Below, piece after piece: positions 7,113 to 16,861 of a stretch of DNA of 47,592 nt. Origin of the DNA: Betaproteobacteria bacterium HGW-Betaproteobacteria-14 (GTDB taxonomy: Bacteria > Pseudomonadota > Gammaproteobacteria > Burkholderiales > Rhodocyclaceae); the NCBI GenBank assembly GCA_002840845.1, contig PHCS01000030.1, forward strand, positions 1 to 47,592, written 5' to 3'. Position numbers and translations under genes: made by a program. Below the pieces are notes generated by a model. It was not told the DNA's origin, made no database searches, and saw nothing but the letters and a program-made list of their open reading frames with translations. Position 1 is the first letter of the stretch. Each line of letters opens with the position of its first letter.

Positions 7113-7685
7113 ATGGGTATCGTTTCACTGGTGGTGCTGGGCATCATCGTCGCCGCCGCGGTGTATGGCGTGATGATCTACAATGGGCTGGTGATGGTAA
7201 AGCATGCCGTCGCCAAGGCATGGGCCAACATCGACGTGCTGCTCAAGCAGCGCCACGACGAACTGCCCAAGCTGGTCGAGACCTGCAAGCAATACAAGCA
7301 GTTCGAGCAGGAAACCCTGCAGCGCGTGGTCGAGGCGCGCTCCCGCGTGCAGACTGCGCGGGAGAGCCAGAACATCCCGGCGCTGGGTCAGGCCGAAGGC
7401 GCCCTGCGCATGGGGCTCGGCCAGATCTTCGCGGTCGCCGAGGCCTACCCCGAGCTGAAGGCTAACGAAAACTTCATGCAGCTGCAGGGCCGCATCACGG
7501 CGCTCGAGAACGGCATCGCCGACCGTCGCGAGCTGTACAACGAATCCGTCAACATCAACAACGTGCGCATCGAGCAGTTCCCCGACTCCATCATCGCCGG
7601 CATGTTCAGATTCGAGCCCAAACCCTTGCTCGAATTCGCCAGTGCGGAGAAGGCGGATGTCGACATGAAGGCCTTGTTCAGCTGA
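7113..7685 (+). CDS. lemA: LemA family protein
   Basis: A 190-aa protein; ATG 7113 is preceded by a strong purine-rich ribosome-binding site (GGGGGGGAATC). Residues 1-24 are a single N-terminal membrane helix (MGIVSLVVLGIIVAAAVYGVMIYNG). A long helical bundle follows, with the family hallmarks AWANIDVLLKQRHDELPKLVETCKQY, YPELKANENFMQLQGRITALEN and the C-terminal YNESVNINNVRIEQFPDSIIA. LemA proteins are membrane-anchored with the bulk outside or in the periplasm; function is poorly defined. The next gene starts 13 bp downstream and encodes a GIDE-family membrane protein, a common LemA partner. Confidence 0.93.
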   Translation: MGIVSLVVLGIIVAAAVYGVMIYNGLVMVKHAVAKAWANIDVLLKQRHDELPKLVETCKQYKQFEQETLQRVVEARSRVQTARESQNIPALGQAEGALRMGLGQIFAVAEAYPELKANENFMQLQGRITALENGIADRRELYNESVNINNVRIEQFPDSIIAGMFRFEPKPLLEFASAEKADVDMKALFS

Positions 7686-7698
7686 AGCGCGCTGCGTA

Positions 7699-8604
7699 AT
7701 GCTCGTCTCCCTGCGCCGGGGGTACAGCAATCTCGTCACCTCCGGCGGCCAACTCGTCCTGCTTTTGATCGGATTCCAGACTGAGTCGTACGTCGGCATG
7801 TTCGCCTGCGTGGCGCTGATGGTGCCGCTCAGCCTGTTCGCCTGGACTTCGGCATGGCGCCGCGCCCGCGCCGTCGCCGACACGCCGACCTCAAAGGTGG
7901 CCTCGGCAGCGCAGGGCTATGTCGAACTGATCGGCAGCGGCAGGCCCCTCGCCGGCGCGCCCCTGATCAGCCCGGTCTCACAGTTGCCCTGCCTGTGGTA
8001 CCGCTACAAGATCGAGCGCAAGACCAGCGACAACAAGTGGGTTCTGGAGGACAAGGGCGAAAGCGATGCCTCCTTCATCCTCGAAGACGGCACCGGCGAG
8101 TGCGTCGTCGATCCCGAAGGCGCCGAGATGCTGGTCACCAAAAAGGACTCATGGATACAGGACGATCGCCGCTACACCCAGTGGCTGCTCATAGAGCGCC
8201 AGACCCTCTATGTCCTCGGCCAGTTCGCCACGCGTGGCAGCGTAGACCTCGACATGAACGTCGCAGAGGACGTCAAGCTGCTTTTGTCAGAATGGAAAAC
8301 GAGGACCGGCGAGCTGCTCGAACGCTTCGATCTCGACCGGAATGGACAGATCGACCTAAGGGAATGGGAGCTCGCCCGAGCGCAGGCCAGGCGCGAGGTC
8401 GTCGCCAACCACCGCGAACTGCGCGCTTCCGCAGAGTTGCATGTCATGCACCTGCCTGGAGACGGCCGCCTCTACCTCATCTCGGACATGAATCCCGACA
8501 GCCTCGCCTCAAGGTATCGCCTGTGGTCGTGGTTCCACATCGCGGTCTTTTTCGGCGCCTTGATCGCCCTGCCCTTTCTCTGGGGCATGGAAGGCGGTTT
8601 TTGA
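7699..8604 (+). CDS. GIDE-family (MUL1-like) membrane protein with an EF-hand calcium loop
   Basis: A 301-aa protein following lemA. There is a membrane helix at about 32-51 (YVGMFACVALMVPLSLFAWT) and another at about 277-297 (FHIAVFFGALIALPFLWG). Between them lies a GIDE-like beta-domain: GYVELIGSGRPLAGAPLISPVSQLPCLWYRYKIER, then the acid-rich FILEDGTGECVVDPEGAE, and RRYTQWLLIERQTLYVLGQF. GIDE is the domain of the mitochondrial ligase MUL1, but no RING follows here. Residues 211-222 (DLDRNGQIDLRE) form a canonical EF-hand loop with Asp/Asp/Asn/Asp/Glu at positions 1, 3, 5, 9 and 12. Probably cotranscribed with lemA. The RBS is weak. Confidence 0.85.
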   Translation: MLVSLRRGYSNLVTSGGQLVLLLIGFQTESYVGMFACVALMVPLSLFAWTSAWRRARAVADTPTSKVASAAQGYVELIGSGRPLAGAPLISPVSQLPCLWYRYKIERKTSDNKWVLEDKGESDASFILEDGTGECVVDPEGAEMLVTKKDSWIQDDRRYTQWLLIERQTLYVLGQFATRGSVDLDMNVAEDVKLLLSEWKTRTGELLERFDLDRNGQIDLREWELARAQARREVVANHRELRASAELHVMHLPGDGRLYLISDMNPDSLASRYRLWSWFHIAVFFGALIALPFLWGMEGGF

Positions 8605-8638
8605 TATTGCGTCGCCGTACTGCGGCGGCTGACTTTCG

Positions 8639-10555
<1,917 letters not shown>

Positions 10556-10618
10556 GGATTGTCAGACGCGGATGTGCGCCGGGGGAGCATTGCGATGGCA
10601 GGATTATAGCGGAGAGGC

Positions 10619-10624
10619 TAAAAT
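10619..10624 (+). promoter_or_regulatory. Candidate -10 element for tRNA-Arg
   Basis: TAAAAT at 10619-10624 would start transcription close to 10631, just before the tRNA at 10635. The -35 region is poor, so support is the position and the -10 match only. Confidence 0.4.
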
Positions 10625-10634
10625 ACGCGCCCGC

Positions 10635-10709
10635 CTCCTCGTAGTTCAATGGATAGAACGGCCGCCTCCTAAGCGGCAAATACAGGTTCGATTCCTGTCG
10701 AGGGGACCA
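10635..10709 (+). tRNA. tRNA-Arg (anticodon CCT)
   Basis: 75 nt including an encoded CCA. Acceptor strands CTCCTCG and CGAGGGG pair with one T-G wobble. The anticodon arm is GCCGC-CTCCTAA-GCGGC, so the anticodon is CCT and reads AGG. The T-arm is ACAGG-TTCGATT-CCTGT. Stands alone between the divergent uup gene and the end of the response-regulator gene. Confidence 0.96.
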
Positions 10710-10769
10710 GTCGGTAATCCTCCGCGAAAGTCAGCCCCTGCAACACGGCGGCCCATTGCTGCAACCGGC

Positions 10770-11435
10770 CTACTTTTGCCTCGGCGCCATTTTCTGCTCG
10801 ACGGCGAAGACCGCCGCCTCGACTCTGGAGGTCAAATTGAGCTTGGAGAGGATGTGGCGCACGTGCAGCTTGACGGTGTCGTGCGAGATGTCGAGCGCGC
10901 GTGCGATGGCCTTGTTGGACTGCCCCCGTGCCAGGTGGTCGAGGATCTCGCGCTCGCGCGCGGTGAGTTGGGCGAGCAGGTTCTCGCGCGCCGTGTTCTT
11001 GCTGCCGCCGCCTTGCAGGAGATCCACCAGCTTGAGCGTCATGGCGGGCGCCACCACCGTCTCGCCGCGCACGGCACGCTGGATGGCGTCGACGACATCG
11101 TCGGGTTCCATGTCCTTGAGCAGGTAGCCGCGAGCGCCGGCACGCATGGCATTGGCGAGGTCGTCCTCGGCGTCGCTGACGGTGAGGATCAGCGTCGGCC
11201 CGTTCCAGGCACTGGCCTGAAGTTCGCGCAGCAGGGCCAGCCCGCCATGCGGCGGCATGTTGAGGTCGAGCACCACCGCATCGGGCTGCGCCGCGTCGAT
11301 CAGGCCCGCCGCCTCGGCCGGGTTGCCGGTGGTGGCGACGACACGGATGTTGTCGCGGCCATCGAGCAGTTCTGCCAGGCCCTTGCGGAACAGGGTGTGG
11401 TCATCCACCAGCATGACCTTGATCGTGTCGCTCAT
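10770..11435 (-). CDS. NarL/FixJ-type response regulator
   Basis: A 221-aa DNA-binding response regulator. The N-terminal receiver domain (1-125) has Asp11/Asp12, the phospho-acceptor Asp57 in VVLDLNMP, a switch Thr in LTVSD and Lys in GYLLKD. A LuxR-type helix-turn-helix follows at about 157-200 (LTAREREILDHLARGQSNKAIARALDISHDTVKLHVRHILSKL). The start codon overlaps the end of the histidine-kinase gene by 4 nt, so the two form one translationally coupled two-component system. Resembles NarL, but the stimulus and target genes cannot be told from this window. Confidence 0.93.
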   Translation of the reverse strand: MSDTIKVMLVDDHTLFRKGLAELLDGRDNIRVVATTGNPAEAAGLIDAAQPDAVVLDLNMPPHGGLALLRELQASAWNGPTLILTVSDAEDDLANAMRAGARGYLLKDMEPDDVVDAIQRAVRGETVVAPAMTLKLVDLLQGGGSKNTARENLLAQLTAREREILDHLARGQSNKAIARALDISHDTVKLHVRHILSKLNLTSRVEAAVFAVEQKMAPRQK

Positions 11436-12631
11436 GCCGCCTTCTCCGTATGGATCGGCACGAGCAGGCGCAGGCGTGCGCCGCCCTGCGGCCTATTGGA
11501 TATTTCGATGTTGCCGCTAAGGCGCTGGGCGCGTTCGCTCATGATGCTGATGCCGAAATGGTGGCGCAGGTCGGGCTGGGCGCCCATGACGAAGACGCCA
11601 CGGCCGTCGTCGTCGACGGTGAAGGCGTAGTGCCCATCGACGACGTCGAGCGTGAGCTTGGCGTCCTTGGCGCCGGAATGGCGGGCGACGTTGGAGAGCG
11701 CTTCCTGGAGAATGTGGAACACCTGCACTTCCTGGTCGACCGTCAGGTCGAGGTCGGGGATGCGGTTCTCGAATTCGAGGCGGACGCCGGTGCGGTCGAA
11801 GTAGCCGGCGGCAAGTTCGTCGAGGGCGTGCTCCAGTCCGAGCGGATCCATGCGGTTGCGGAACTGGGTGAGCAACTCGCGCAGGCTGGCATAGGCCTCG
11901 TCGAGCGCCTGCTGGATGTCGCCCGAATACTTGAGGGCCTTGCCGCTTTCGTATTGCAACAGGGCCTCTCGCAACAGCTCGATGCGCATCTTCATGTAGG
12001 CCATGGTCTGCGCCAGCGAATCGTGCACCTCGTTGGCCATCATCTGCCGCTCGCTCATCAGCGTCATGCGCAGGTTCTCGCGCAGCAGGCGGGTGTTTTC
12101 CACGGCCATGGACAGGTGTTCGCTGATCGTGCTGAAGAGCAGGGACACCTCCTCCGGAATCGGCCGGTCCTCGGTCATGTAGAGGTTGTAGACGCCGAGC
12201 AGGCGGCCATTGTGCTCGAGCGGCACGACGACCATGGAACTGCACTGGCCGAAATAGGGTTGTCCGCTGCGCTCGACACAGTGCCTCATGTCGCGCGTCT
12301 GCTTGATTTCTTCGCTGCGCAGCGCGGCCCCGCAGATGCCGCAGTTGATGTCGACAAGGCGCTCGTTCTCAACCAGTTCAGCGGGCAATCCGAGCGAGGC
12401 AGCAAGCCGCAAATGGCGGCCGTCACTGGTGACCACGCGCACAACGCCACCGGAGGCGCCGGAAAGCCGTACCATCATGCCGAGAAAACGGTCCAGCAGC
12501 GTCTCGAGATCATATTCCGAGGTGAGCGTGGCCGTGACTTCAGAGAGGACGCGCAGGGCCTGGAAGCGATTGCCTTCGCCCGCGAGCGATTCAGCGCCTG
12601 CCTGCTGCAGCGTGGTGCTGCCTTGCGTCAT
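11432..12631 (-). CDS. Soluble GAF-domain histidine kinase with a four-cysteine motif
   Basis: A 399-aa kinase without membrane segments, so a cytoplasmic sensor. An N-terminal GAF domain (about 25-175) contains four cysteines, C97-x2-C100 (NCGICG), C118 and C130. HisKA_3 dimerisation follows, with the phospho-His203 in EVHDSLAQT. The HATPase_c domain shows ILQEALSNVARHSGA, DDDGRG and HFGISIMSERAQRL. The arrangement is NarX/DegS-like. The cysteines are arranged as one might expect for a metal or iron-sulfur site, but no ligand has been shown. It is the upstream partner of the NarL-type regulator and overlaps it by 4 nt. Confidence 0.92.
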   Translation of the reverse strand: MTQGSTTLQQAGAESLAGEGNRFQALRVLSEVTATLTSEYDLETLLDRFLGMMVRLSGASGGVVRVVTSDGRHLRLAASLGLPAELVENERLVDINCGICGAALRSEEIKQTRDMRHCVERSGQPYFGQCSSMVVVPLEHNGRLLGVYNLYMTEDRPIPEEVSLLFSTISEHLSMAVENTRLLRENLRMTLMSERQMMANEVHDSLAQTMAYMKMRIELLREALLQYESGKALKYSGDIQQALDEAYASLRELLTQFRNRMDPLGLEHALDELAAGYFDRTGVRLEFENRIPDLDLTVDQEVQVFHILQEALSNVARHSGAKDAKLTLDVVDGHYAFTVDDDGRGVFVMGAQPDLRHHFGISIMSERAQRLSGNIEISNRPQGGARLRLLVPIHTEKAA

Positions 12632-12716
12632 GCCTTGCCTCCACCGTATCCGTACGCCCGCTGGGTATGGGCGATTGGATGATTTTACACGTCATCAGTA
12701 TTCGCTGAAATTCTGA

Positions 12717-13307
12717 TTAACCCGCCTCAGGCAACGGCCAACGCCCATCGAGCACACGTTCAGCCCAGAGTAGCGCGGCGACGCTTTTGCCATCAGTCAG
12801 GCGACCATCGCGCACGGCATCGAGGGCCTCCGCCAAGTCCAGTTCATGCACCTCGAGGAATTCACCGTCGTCGAGAGCATGTCCGACATGGGACAGCCCT
12901 CGCGCGAAGAAGATCTCGATGCGCTCGTCTGAGTAACCGATGCAGGGATGGATCAAACCGAGGTGGTGCCAGTGCTCCGCCACGTAGCCGGTCTCTTCCT
13001 GCAGTTCGCGGCGGGCAGTCAGCAGGATGTCCTCCCCGGGATGGATCTTGCCGGCCGGCAGTTCGAGAAATACGCTGTCGAGCGGGTAGCGGAACTGCCG
13101 CTCGAATAGCAGCTTGCCGTTGGGCAGTTCGGCGATCATCACAACCGCGCCGGGATGGCATACGAACTCCCGTACAGCCTGCTTGCCGTCCGGTAGCCTG
13201 ACTGTGTCGCGCCTGACGCGCAACAGGCCACCGGAGAAAACCTCCTCTCCCGCCACAATCGACTCTCTCAAGTGATTGTCTTTATTTGTTTTTTTATGAT
13301 CATCCAT
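12717..13307 (-). CDS. Nudix hydrolase, ADP-ribose/ADP-sugar pyrophosphatase type
   Basis: A 196-aa protein. The complete Nudix box lies in GKIHPGEDILLTARRELQEETGY: Gly, five residues, Glu, seven residues, REL-x-EE-x-G. Downstream, HPCIGYSDERIEIFFARGL matches the ADP-ribose pyrophosphatase (NudF/YffH) subfamily, which cleaves ADP-ribose or related ADP-sugars. The first 20 residues are polar and Lys-rich and may be disordered. Located upstream of the histidine-kinase gene on the same strand with an 85-bp gap, divergent from the gene at 13377. Confidence 0.9.
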   Translation of the reverse strand: MDDHKKTNKDNHLRESIVAGEEVFSGGLLRVRRDTVRLPDGKQAVREFVCHPGAVVMIAELPNGKLLFERQFRYPLDSVFLELPAGKIHPGEDILLTARRELQEETGYVAEHWHHLGLIHPCIGYSDERIEIFFARGLSHVGHALDDGEFLEVHELDLAEALDAVRDGRLTDGKSVAALLWAERVLDGRWPLPEAG

Positions 13308-13324
13308 GGACGGAACTTATATCC

Positions 13325-13337
13325 GACTAAATTAGTC
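13325..13337. promoter_or_regulatory. Palindrome between the divergent Nudix gene and the gene at 13377
   Basis: GACTAA-A-TTAGTC is a perfect 6-1-6 palindrome in a 69-bp AT-rich divergent region. It is followed at once by TATTATAAGG, a likely -10 for the plus-strand gene, and lies close to a GATATAAG -10-like sequence for the Nudix gene. It is well placed to be an operator for both; the binding protein is unknown. Confidence 0.4.
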
Positions 13338-13376
13338 TATTATAAGGGTTCGCTTATTAACAGAAGGAGGCACACT

Positions 13377-13826
13377 ATGTCCGGATTCATTCCCGGTTTC
13401 AATGACGAAGGCGTAGTGACAGTCAACCGCGTGCTGCTCAAGCCCGAGTATAGCGTTGACGATCTTGAAGAACGCGTTGCCATGCTCTGCGAAAATGTGA
13501 AGACCTACCATTCCGACACCGGCTTCGTCGGCGGCCTCGTCGTACTCAATTCCGGCATGATTTCGAACGAAGGCAGTTCCATTGGCCAGGCCGTGCAAAG
13601 CCCGCTGAAGGATCGCGAGGCGCTGATCATCACGTTCTGGCGCTCCTTCGAGGAACATGAGGCCTCGCACCGCAGCGAGACCTTCCAGCCGTTGTTCATG
13701 CAGGTGCTGGAATTGTGCGAGAACGGCAACGAGGAAATCGCCTACCGCATGCTGTGGTCGGGCAAGGCCTATTCGCCTGAGGAGGCGCAGGCTGCACGCG
13801 AAGCCAAGGCGGAATACGCCTCCTAA
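13377..13826 (+). CDS. Conserved small cytoplasmic protein of unknown function
   Basis: A 149-aa protein. ATG 13377 has an excellent AAGGAGG seven bases upstream, the strongest ribosome-binding site in this region, so it may be highly expressed. There is no signal peptide or membrane helix. The mixed alpha/beta sequence includes GGLVVLNSGMISNEGS, ALIITFWRSFEEHEASHRSETFQPLF and a helical C-terminus. ITFWRS.EEHEASHRSE resembles the edge strand and helix of antibiotic-biosynthesis-monooxygenase-like (dimeric alpha/beta barrel) proteins; this is only a weak likeness. Downstream lies the convergent nuoN gene. Confidence 0.8.
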   Translation: MSGFIPGFNDEGVVTVNRVLLKPEYSVDDLEERVAMLCENVKTYHSDTGFVGGLVVLNSGMISNEGSSIGQAVQSPLKDREALIITFWRSFEEHEASHRSETFQPLFMQVLELCENGNEEIAYRMLWSGKAYSPEEAQAAREAKAEYAS

Positions 13827-13841
13827 GTGGCATCTTGATCG

Positions 13842-13867
13842 GGCAGTGCGCCTATGCGCCCTGCCCG
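13842..13867. other. GC-rich hairpin between convergent genes
   Basis: GGGCAG-T-GCGC, loop CTAT, GCGC-C-CTGCCC: a ten-base-pair stem with one internal mismatch between the convergent 13377 gene and nuoN. No U-tract follows on either strand, so it is not a standard intrinsic terminator. It may block read-through or protect mRNA ends. Confidence 0.45.
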
Positions 13868-13874
13868 CAATGCA

Positions 13875-15353
13875 TCAATGCCCGGCGAGGAAAGCGTAGG
13901 AGGCGTAGATCGAGTACTCGAGCACACCCTGCGGCAGCAGACCGAGCAACGCTACGGCCAGCCCATTGATCGAGAGCAGGTAACGCATGTCGCGTGGCGC
14001 CTCGATCGGCGCGGTGTCGGTCGGCGCATCGAAGTACATCACCTTTACCACGCGCAGGTAGTAGAAGGCGCCGACCAGCGAGAAAAGGACGGCGAACACC
14101 GCCAGCCAGACCATCTTGGCGGCGACCACCGATTGCAGCACGGCAAACTTGGCGAAGAAGCCGACAAAGAACGGCATGCCGGCCATGGAGAACATGAGGA
14201 TCATCATCATTGCGGCGAACCATGGGCTGCGCTTGTTGAGTCCCTTGAAGTCCTCGATGTTCTCGGCCTCGAAGCTGGCGCGTGACAGCAGAAGGATCAT
14301 GCCGAAGGAACCCAGGCTCATCAGCACGTAGGTAATGGCATAGAACATCGCCGAGCTGTAAGCGTTCAATGCGAAGCGCGGATCGCCGCCGACGATGCCG
14401 GAAAGGATGCCGAGCAGCATGAAGCCCATGTGCGAGATGGCCGAGTAGGCCAGCATGCGCTTGAGATTGGTCTGCGCGATCGCCGCCAGGTTGCCGAGCG
14501 CGATGGACAAGGCGGCGAGGATCGTCAGCATCACCTGCCAGTGCTCGGCTAGTTCGGCCAGGCCGGTGACCAGCACACGCATGGCGATGGCGAAGGCGGC
14601 AAGCTTGGGCGCCGAGCCGATGAACAGGGTCACCGCAGTCGGTGCGCCATGGTAGACATCGGGAATCCACATATGGAAGGGCACCACGCCCAGCTTGAAG
14701 GCAAGGCCGGCCACGACGAAGACCAGACCGAACACCAACACCGTCTTGTTGCCACCGCCGGTGGCAATGCGCTGGCCCACTTCGACGATGTCCAGGCTGC
14801 CGGTTGCGCCGTACACCATCGAGATGCCGTAGAGCAGGAGGCCGGAGGCCATGGCGCCTAGGACGAAGTACTTCATCGCAGCCTCGGTGGCGCGCGCGGA
14901 ATCTCGGTCGATGGCCACCAAGGCGTAGAGCGACAGCGCGAGCAGTTCGAGACCGAGATAGATGGTGAGGAAATGGCTGGCCGAAATCATCACCATCATG
15001 CCCAGCGTGGCGAACAGCACCAGCAGGTAGAACTCTCCCTTGTCCAGGTTGCGCGCGGCGAGGTACTCGCGGCTGTAGACCAGCATGACGGCCACCGCCG
15101 GATAGAGCACCAGCTTGAGGAAGTCGGCGAACAGATCGTCGACGAACATGTTGCTGAAGGTCGTCACCGCCTGCCCGTCGAGGGTGAAGAAGGTAATGCC
15201 GAAGCAGCCTGCCAGGGTCAGCTGGGTCAGCAGGTAGACCAGCCAGTGGCGGCCCTTGCCGGCAAAAAGGTCAACCAGCAGAACCGCACAGGTCATCAGC
15301 AGGAGAAAGATCTCCGCCGAGGCGGGGTAGAGATCGGGCATCACGAAGTTCAT
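13875..15353 (-). CDS. nuoN: NADH-quinone oxidoreductase subunit N
   Basis: A 492-aa polytopic membrane subunit of respiratory complex I, one of three antiporter-like proton-pumping subunits. About 14 hydrophobic helices are readable. Family blocks include [67 protein letters not shown] and [27 protein letters not shown], carrying the conserved charged residues of the proton channel. Last gene of the nuoA-N operon, 15 bp after nuoM. Confidence 0.98.
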   Translation of the reverse strand: MNFVMPDLYPASAEIFLLLMTCAVLLVDLFAGKGRHWLVYLLTQLTLAGCFGITFFTLDGQAVTTFSNMFVDDLFADFLKLVLYPAVAVMLVYSREYLAARNLDKGEFYLLVLFATLGMMVMISASHFLTIYLGLELLALSLYALVAIDRDSARATEAAMKYFVLGAMASGLLLYGISMVYGATGSLDIVEVGQRIATGGGNKTVLVFGLVFVVAGLAFKLGVVPFHMWIPDVYHGAPTAVTLFIGSAPKLAAFAIAMRVLVTGLAELAEHWQVMLTILAALSIALGNLAAIAQTNLKRMLAYSAISHMGFMLLGILSGIVGGDPRFALNAYSSAMFYAITYVLMSLGSFGMILLLSRASFEAENIEDFKGLNKRSPWFAAMMMILMFSMAGMPFFVGFFAKFAVLQSVVAAKMVWLAVFAVLFSLVGAFYYLRVVKVMYFDAPTDTAPIEAPRDMRYLLSINGLAVALLGLLPQGVLEYSIYASYAFLAGH

Positions 15354-15368
15354 GTCTTGATCGTCCGC

Positions 15369-16850
15369 TCAGAACTTGGGCACGGCGACGTGCTTCAGCA
15401 AATTTTCCACCGAAGCGTGCATGACTTCCGTGAACGGGTAGGGATACAGGCCCATGCCCAGCACGCACAGCGCCAGAATCCCGAGGATGACGAGCTCCCG
15501 CGCATCGATGTCGGCCAGCTCGGCGACATGGTGGTTGGCCACCGCGCCGAACACGACGCGCTTGTACATCCACAGCGTGTAGGCGGCGCCAAGGATCAGC
15601 GTGGTCGCGGCGGCGAAGCCGACCCAGAAGTTGAACTGCACGGCGCCGAGAATGACCATGAACTCGCCGACGAAGCCGCTGGTGGCCGGCAGGCCGGCGT
15701 TGGCCATGGCAAAGAACATGAACAGCGCGGCAAATTTCGGCATGGTATTGACCACTCCGCCGTAGTCCGCAATCTGCCGGCTGTGCATGCGGTCGTAGAG
15801 GACGCCGACGCAAAGGAACATGGCCCCGGAGATGAAGCCGTGCGAGATCATCTGCACCAGGGCGCCCTCAATGCCGAGCGAGTTGAAGATGAAGAAGCCG
15901 AGCGTGACGAAGCCCATGTGCGAAATCGACGAATAGGCGATCAGCTTCTTCATGTCGGCCTGCACCAGGGCGACGAAGCCGATGTACACCACGGCGGTGA
16001 GCGACAGCGCGATCATCAACCAGGCCAGTTCGCGCGAGGCATCCGGCGCGATGGGCAGCGAAAAGCGCAGGAAGCCGTAGGCGCCCAGCTTCAGCATGAT
16101 CGCCGCCAGCACCACCGAGCCGCCGGTTGGCGCCTCGACGTGGGCATCCGGCAGCCAGGTGTGTACTGGCCACATCGGCACCTTCACGGCGAAGGCCATG
16201 AGGAAGGCGAGAAAGAGGTAGATCTGCGCCGTCAACGGTATCTTAAGCTGGTGCCATTCGAGCAGGTTGAAGCTGAACCCCGACTGGAAGAAGAGATAGA
16301 TCAGCGCAACCAGCATCAGCAGCGAGCCGAGCAGCGTGTAGAGGAAGAACTTGAACGCCGCATAGACCCGGTTCGGCCCGCCCCAGACGCCAATGATGAT
16401 GTACATCGGGATCAGCGAGGCTTCGAAGAAGACGTAGAACAGCACGGCGTCGAGCGCCGAAAAAATGCCGTTCATGAGGCCGGACATGATGAGGAAGGCC
16501 GCCATGTACTGTGCCGCCTTCTCCTCGATGACTTTCCAGCCGGCCAGCACCACCAGCGGCGTGATGAAGCTGTTGAGCAGGATGAACAGCACCGAGATGC
16601 CGTCCACACCGAGCTGATATTGGATGTTGAAGCGCGGAATCCACGGCAGCAGCTCGGTGAACTGCATGTCGCTGGTCGTCGCATCGAAGCCGACGTAAAG
16701 CGGGATCGTGACGAGAAAGCCCGCCACTGCGGCAATCAAGGCGACCAGTCGTGCCAGGCCTGCGTTGCGGTCGCCGCCGGTGGCGAGCACCAGCAGCCCC
16801 CCCACGATGGGCAGCCAGATCGCAATACTGAGCAAGGGAAGACCCGTCAT
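15369..16850 (-). CDS. nuoM: NADH-quinone oxidoreductase subunit M
   Basis: A 493-aa antiporter-like membrane subunit of complex I. Blocks include YVFFEASLIPMYIIIGVWGG with the conserved glutamate, FLMAFAVKVPMWPVHTWLPDAHVEAPTGGSVVLAAIMLKLGAYG, and LIAYSSISHMGFVTLG. The start is set at ATG 16850 (MTGLPLLSIAIWLPIVGG), which gives a normal first helix; the open frame extends 77 codons upstream into nuoL in another frame and is not real. Lies 11 bp after nuoL. Confidence 0.98.
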   Translation of the reverse strand: MTGLPLLSIAIWLPIVGGLLVLATGGDRNAGLARLVALIAAVAGFLVTIPLYVGFDATTSDMQFTELLPWIPRFNIQYQLGVDGISVLFILLNSFITPLVVLAGWKVIEEKAAQYMAAFLIMSGLMNGIFSALDAVLFYVFFEASLIPMYIIIGVWGGPNRVYAAFKFFLYTLLGSLLMLVALIYLFFQSGFSFNLLEWHQLKIPLTAQIYLFLAFLMAFAVKVPMWPVHTWLPDAHVEAPTGGSVVLAAIMLKLGAYGFLRFSLPIAPDASRELAWLMIALSLTAVVYIGFVALVQADMKKLIAYSSISHMGFVTLGFFIFNSLGIEGALVQMISHGFISGAMFLCVGVLYDRMHSRQIADYGGVVNTMPKFAALFMFFAMANAGLPATSGFVGEFMVILGAVQFNFWVGFAAATTLILGAAYTLWMYKRVVFGAVANHHVAELADIDARELVILGILALCVLGMGLYPYPFTEVMHASVENLLKHVAVPKF

Positions 16851-16861
16851 TTCCTGTTTTC

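Noticed and set aside
13842..13867. Intrinsic terminator between the 13377 gene and nuoN
   Set aside because: The hairpin is strong but no U-tract follows on either strand, so it is listed only as a hairpin.
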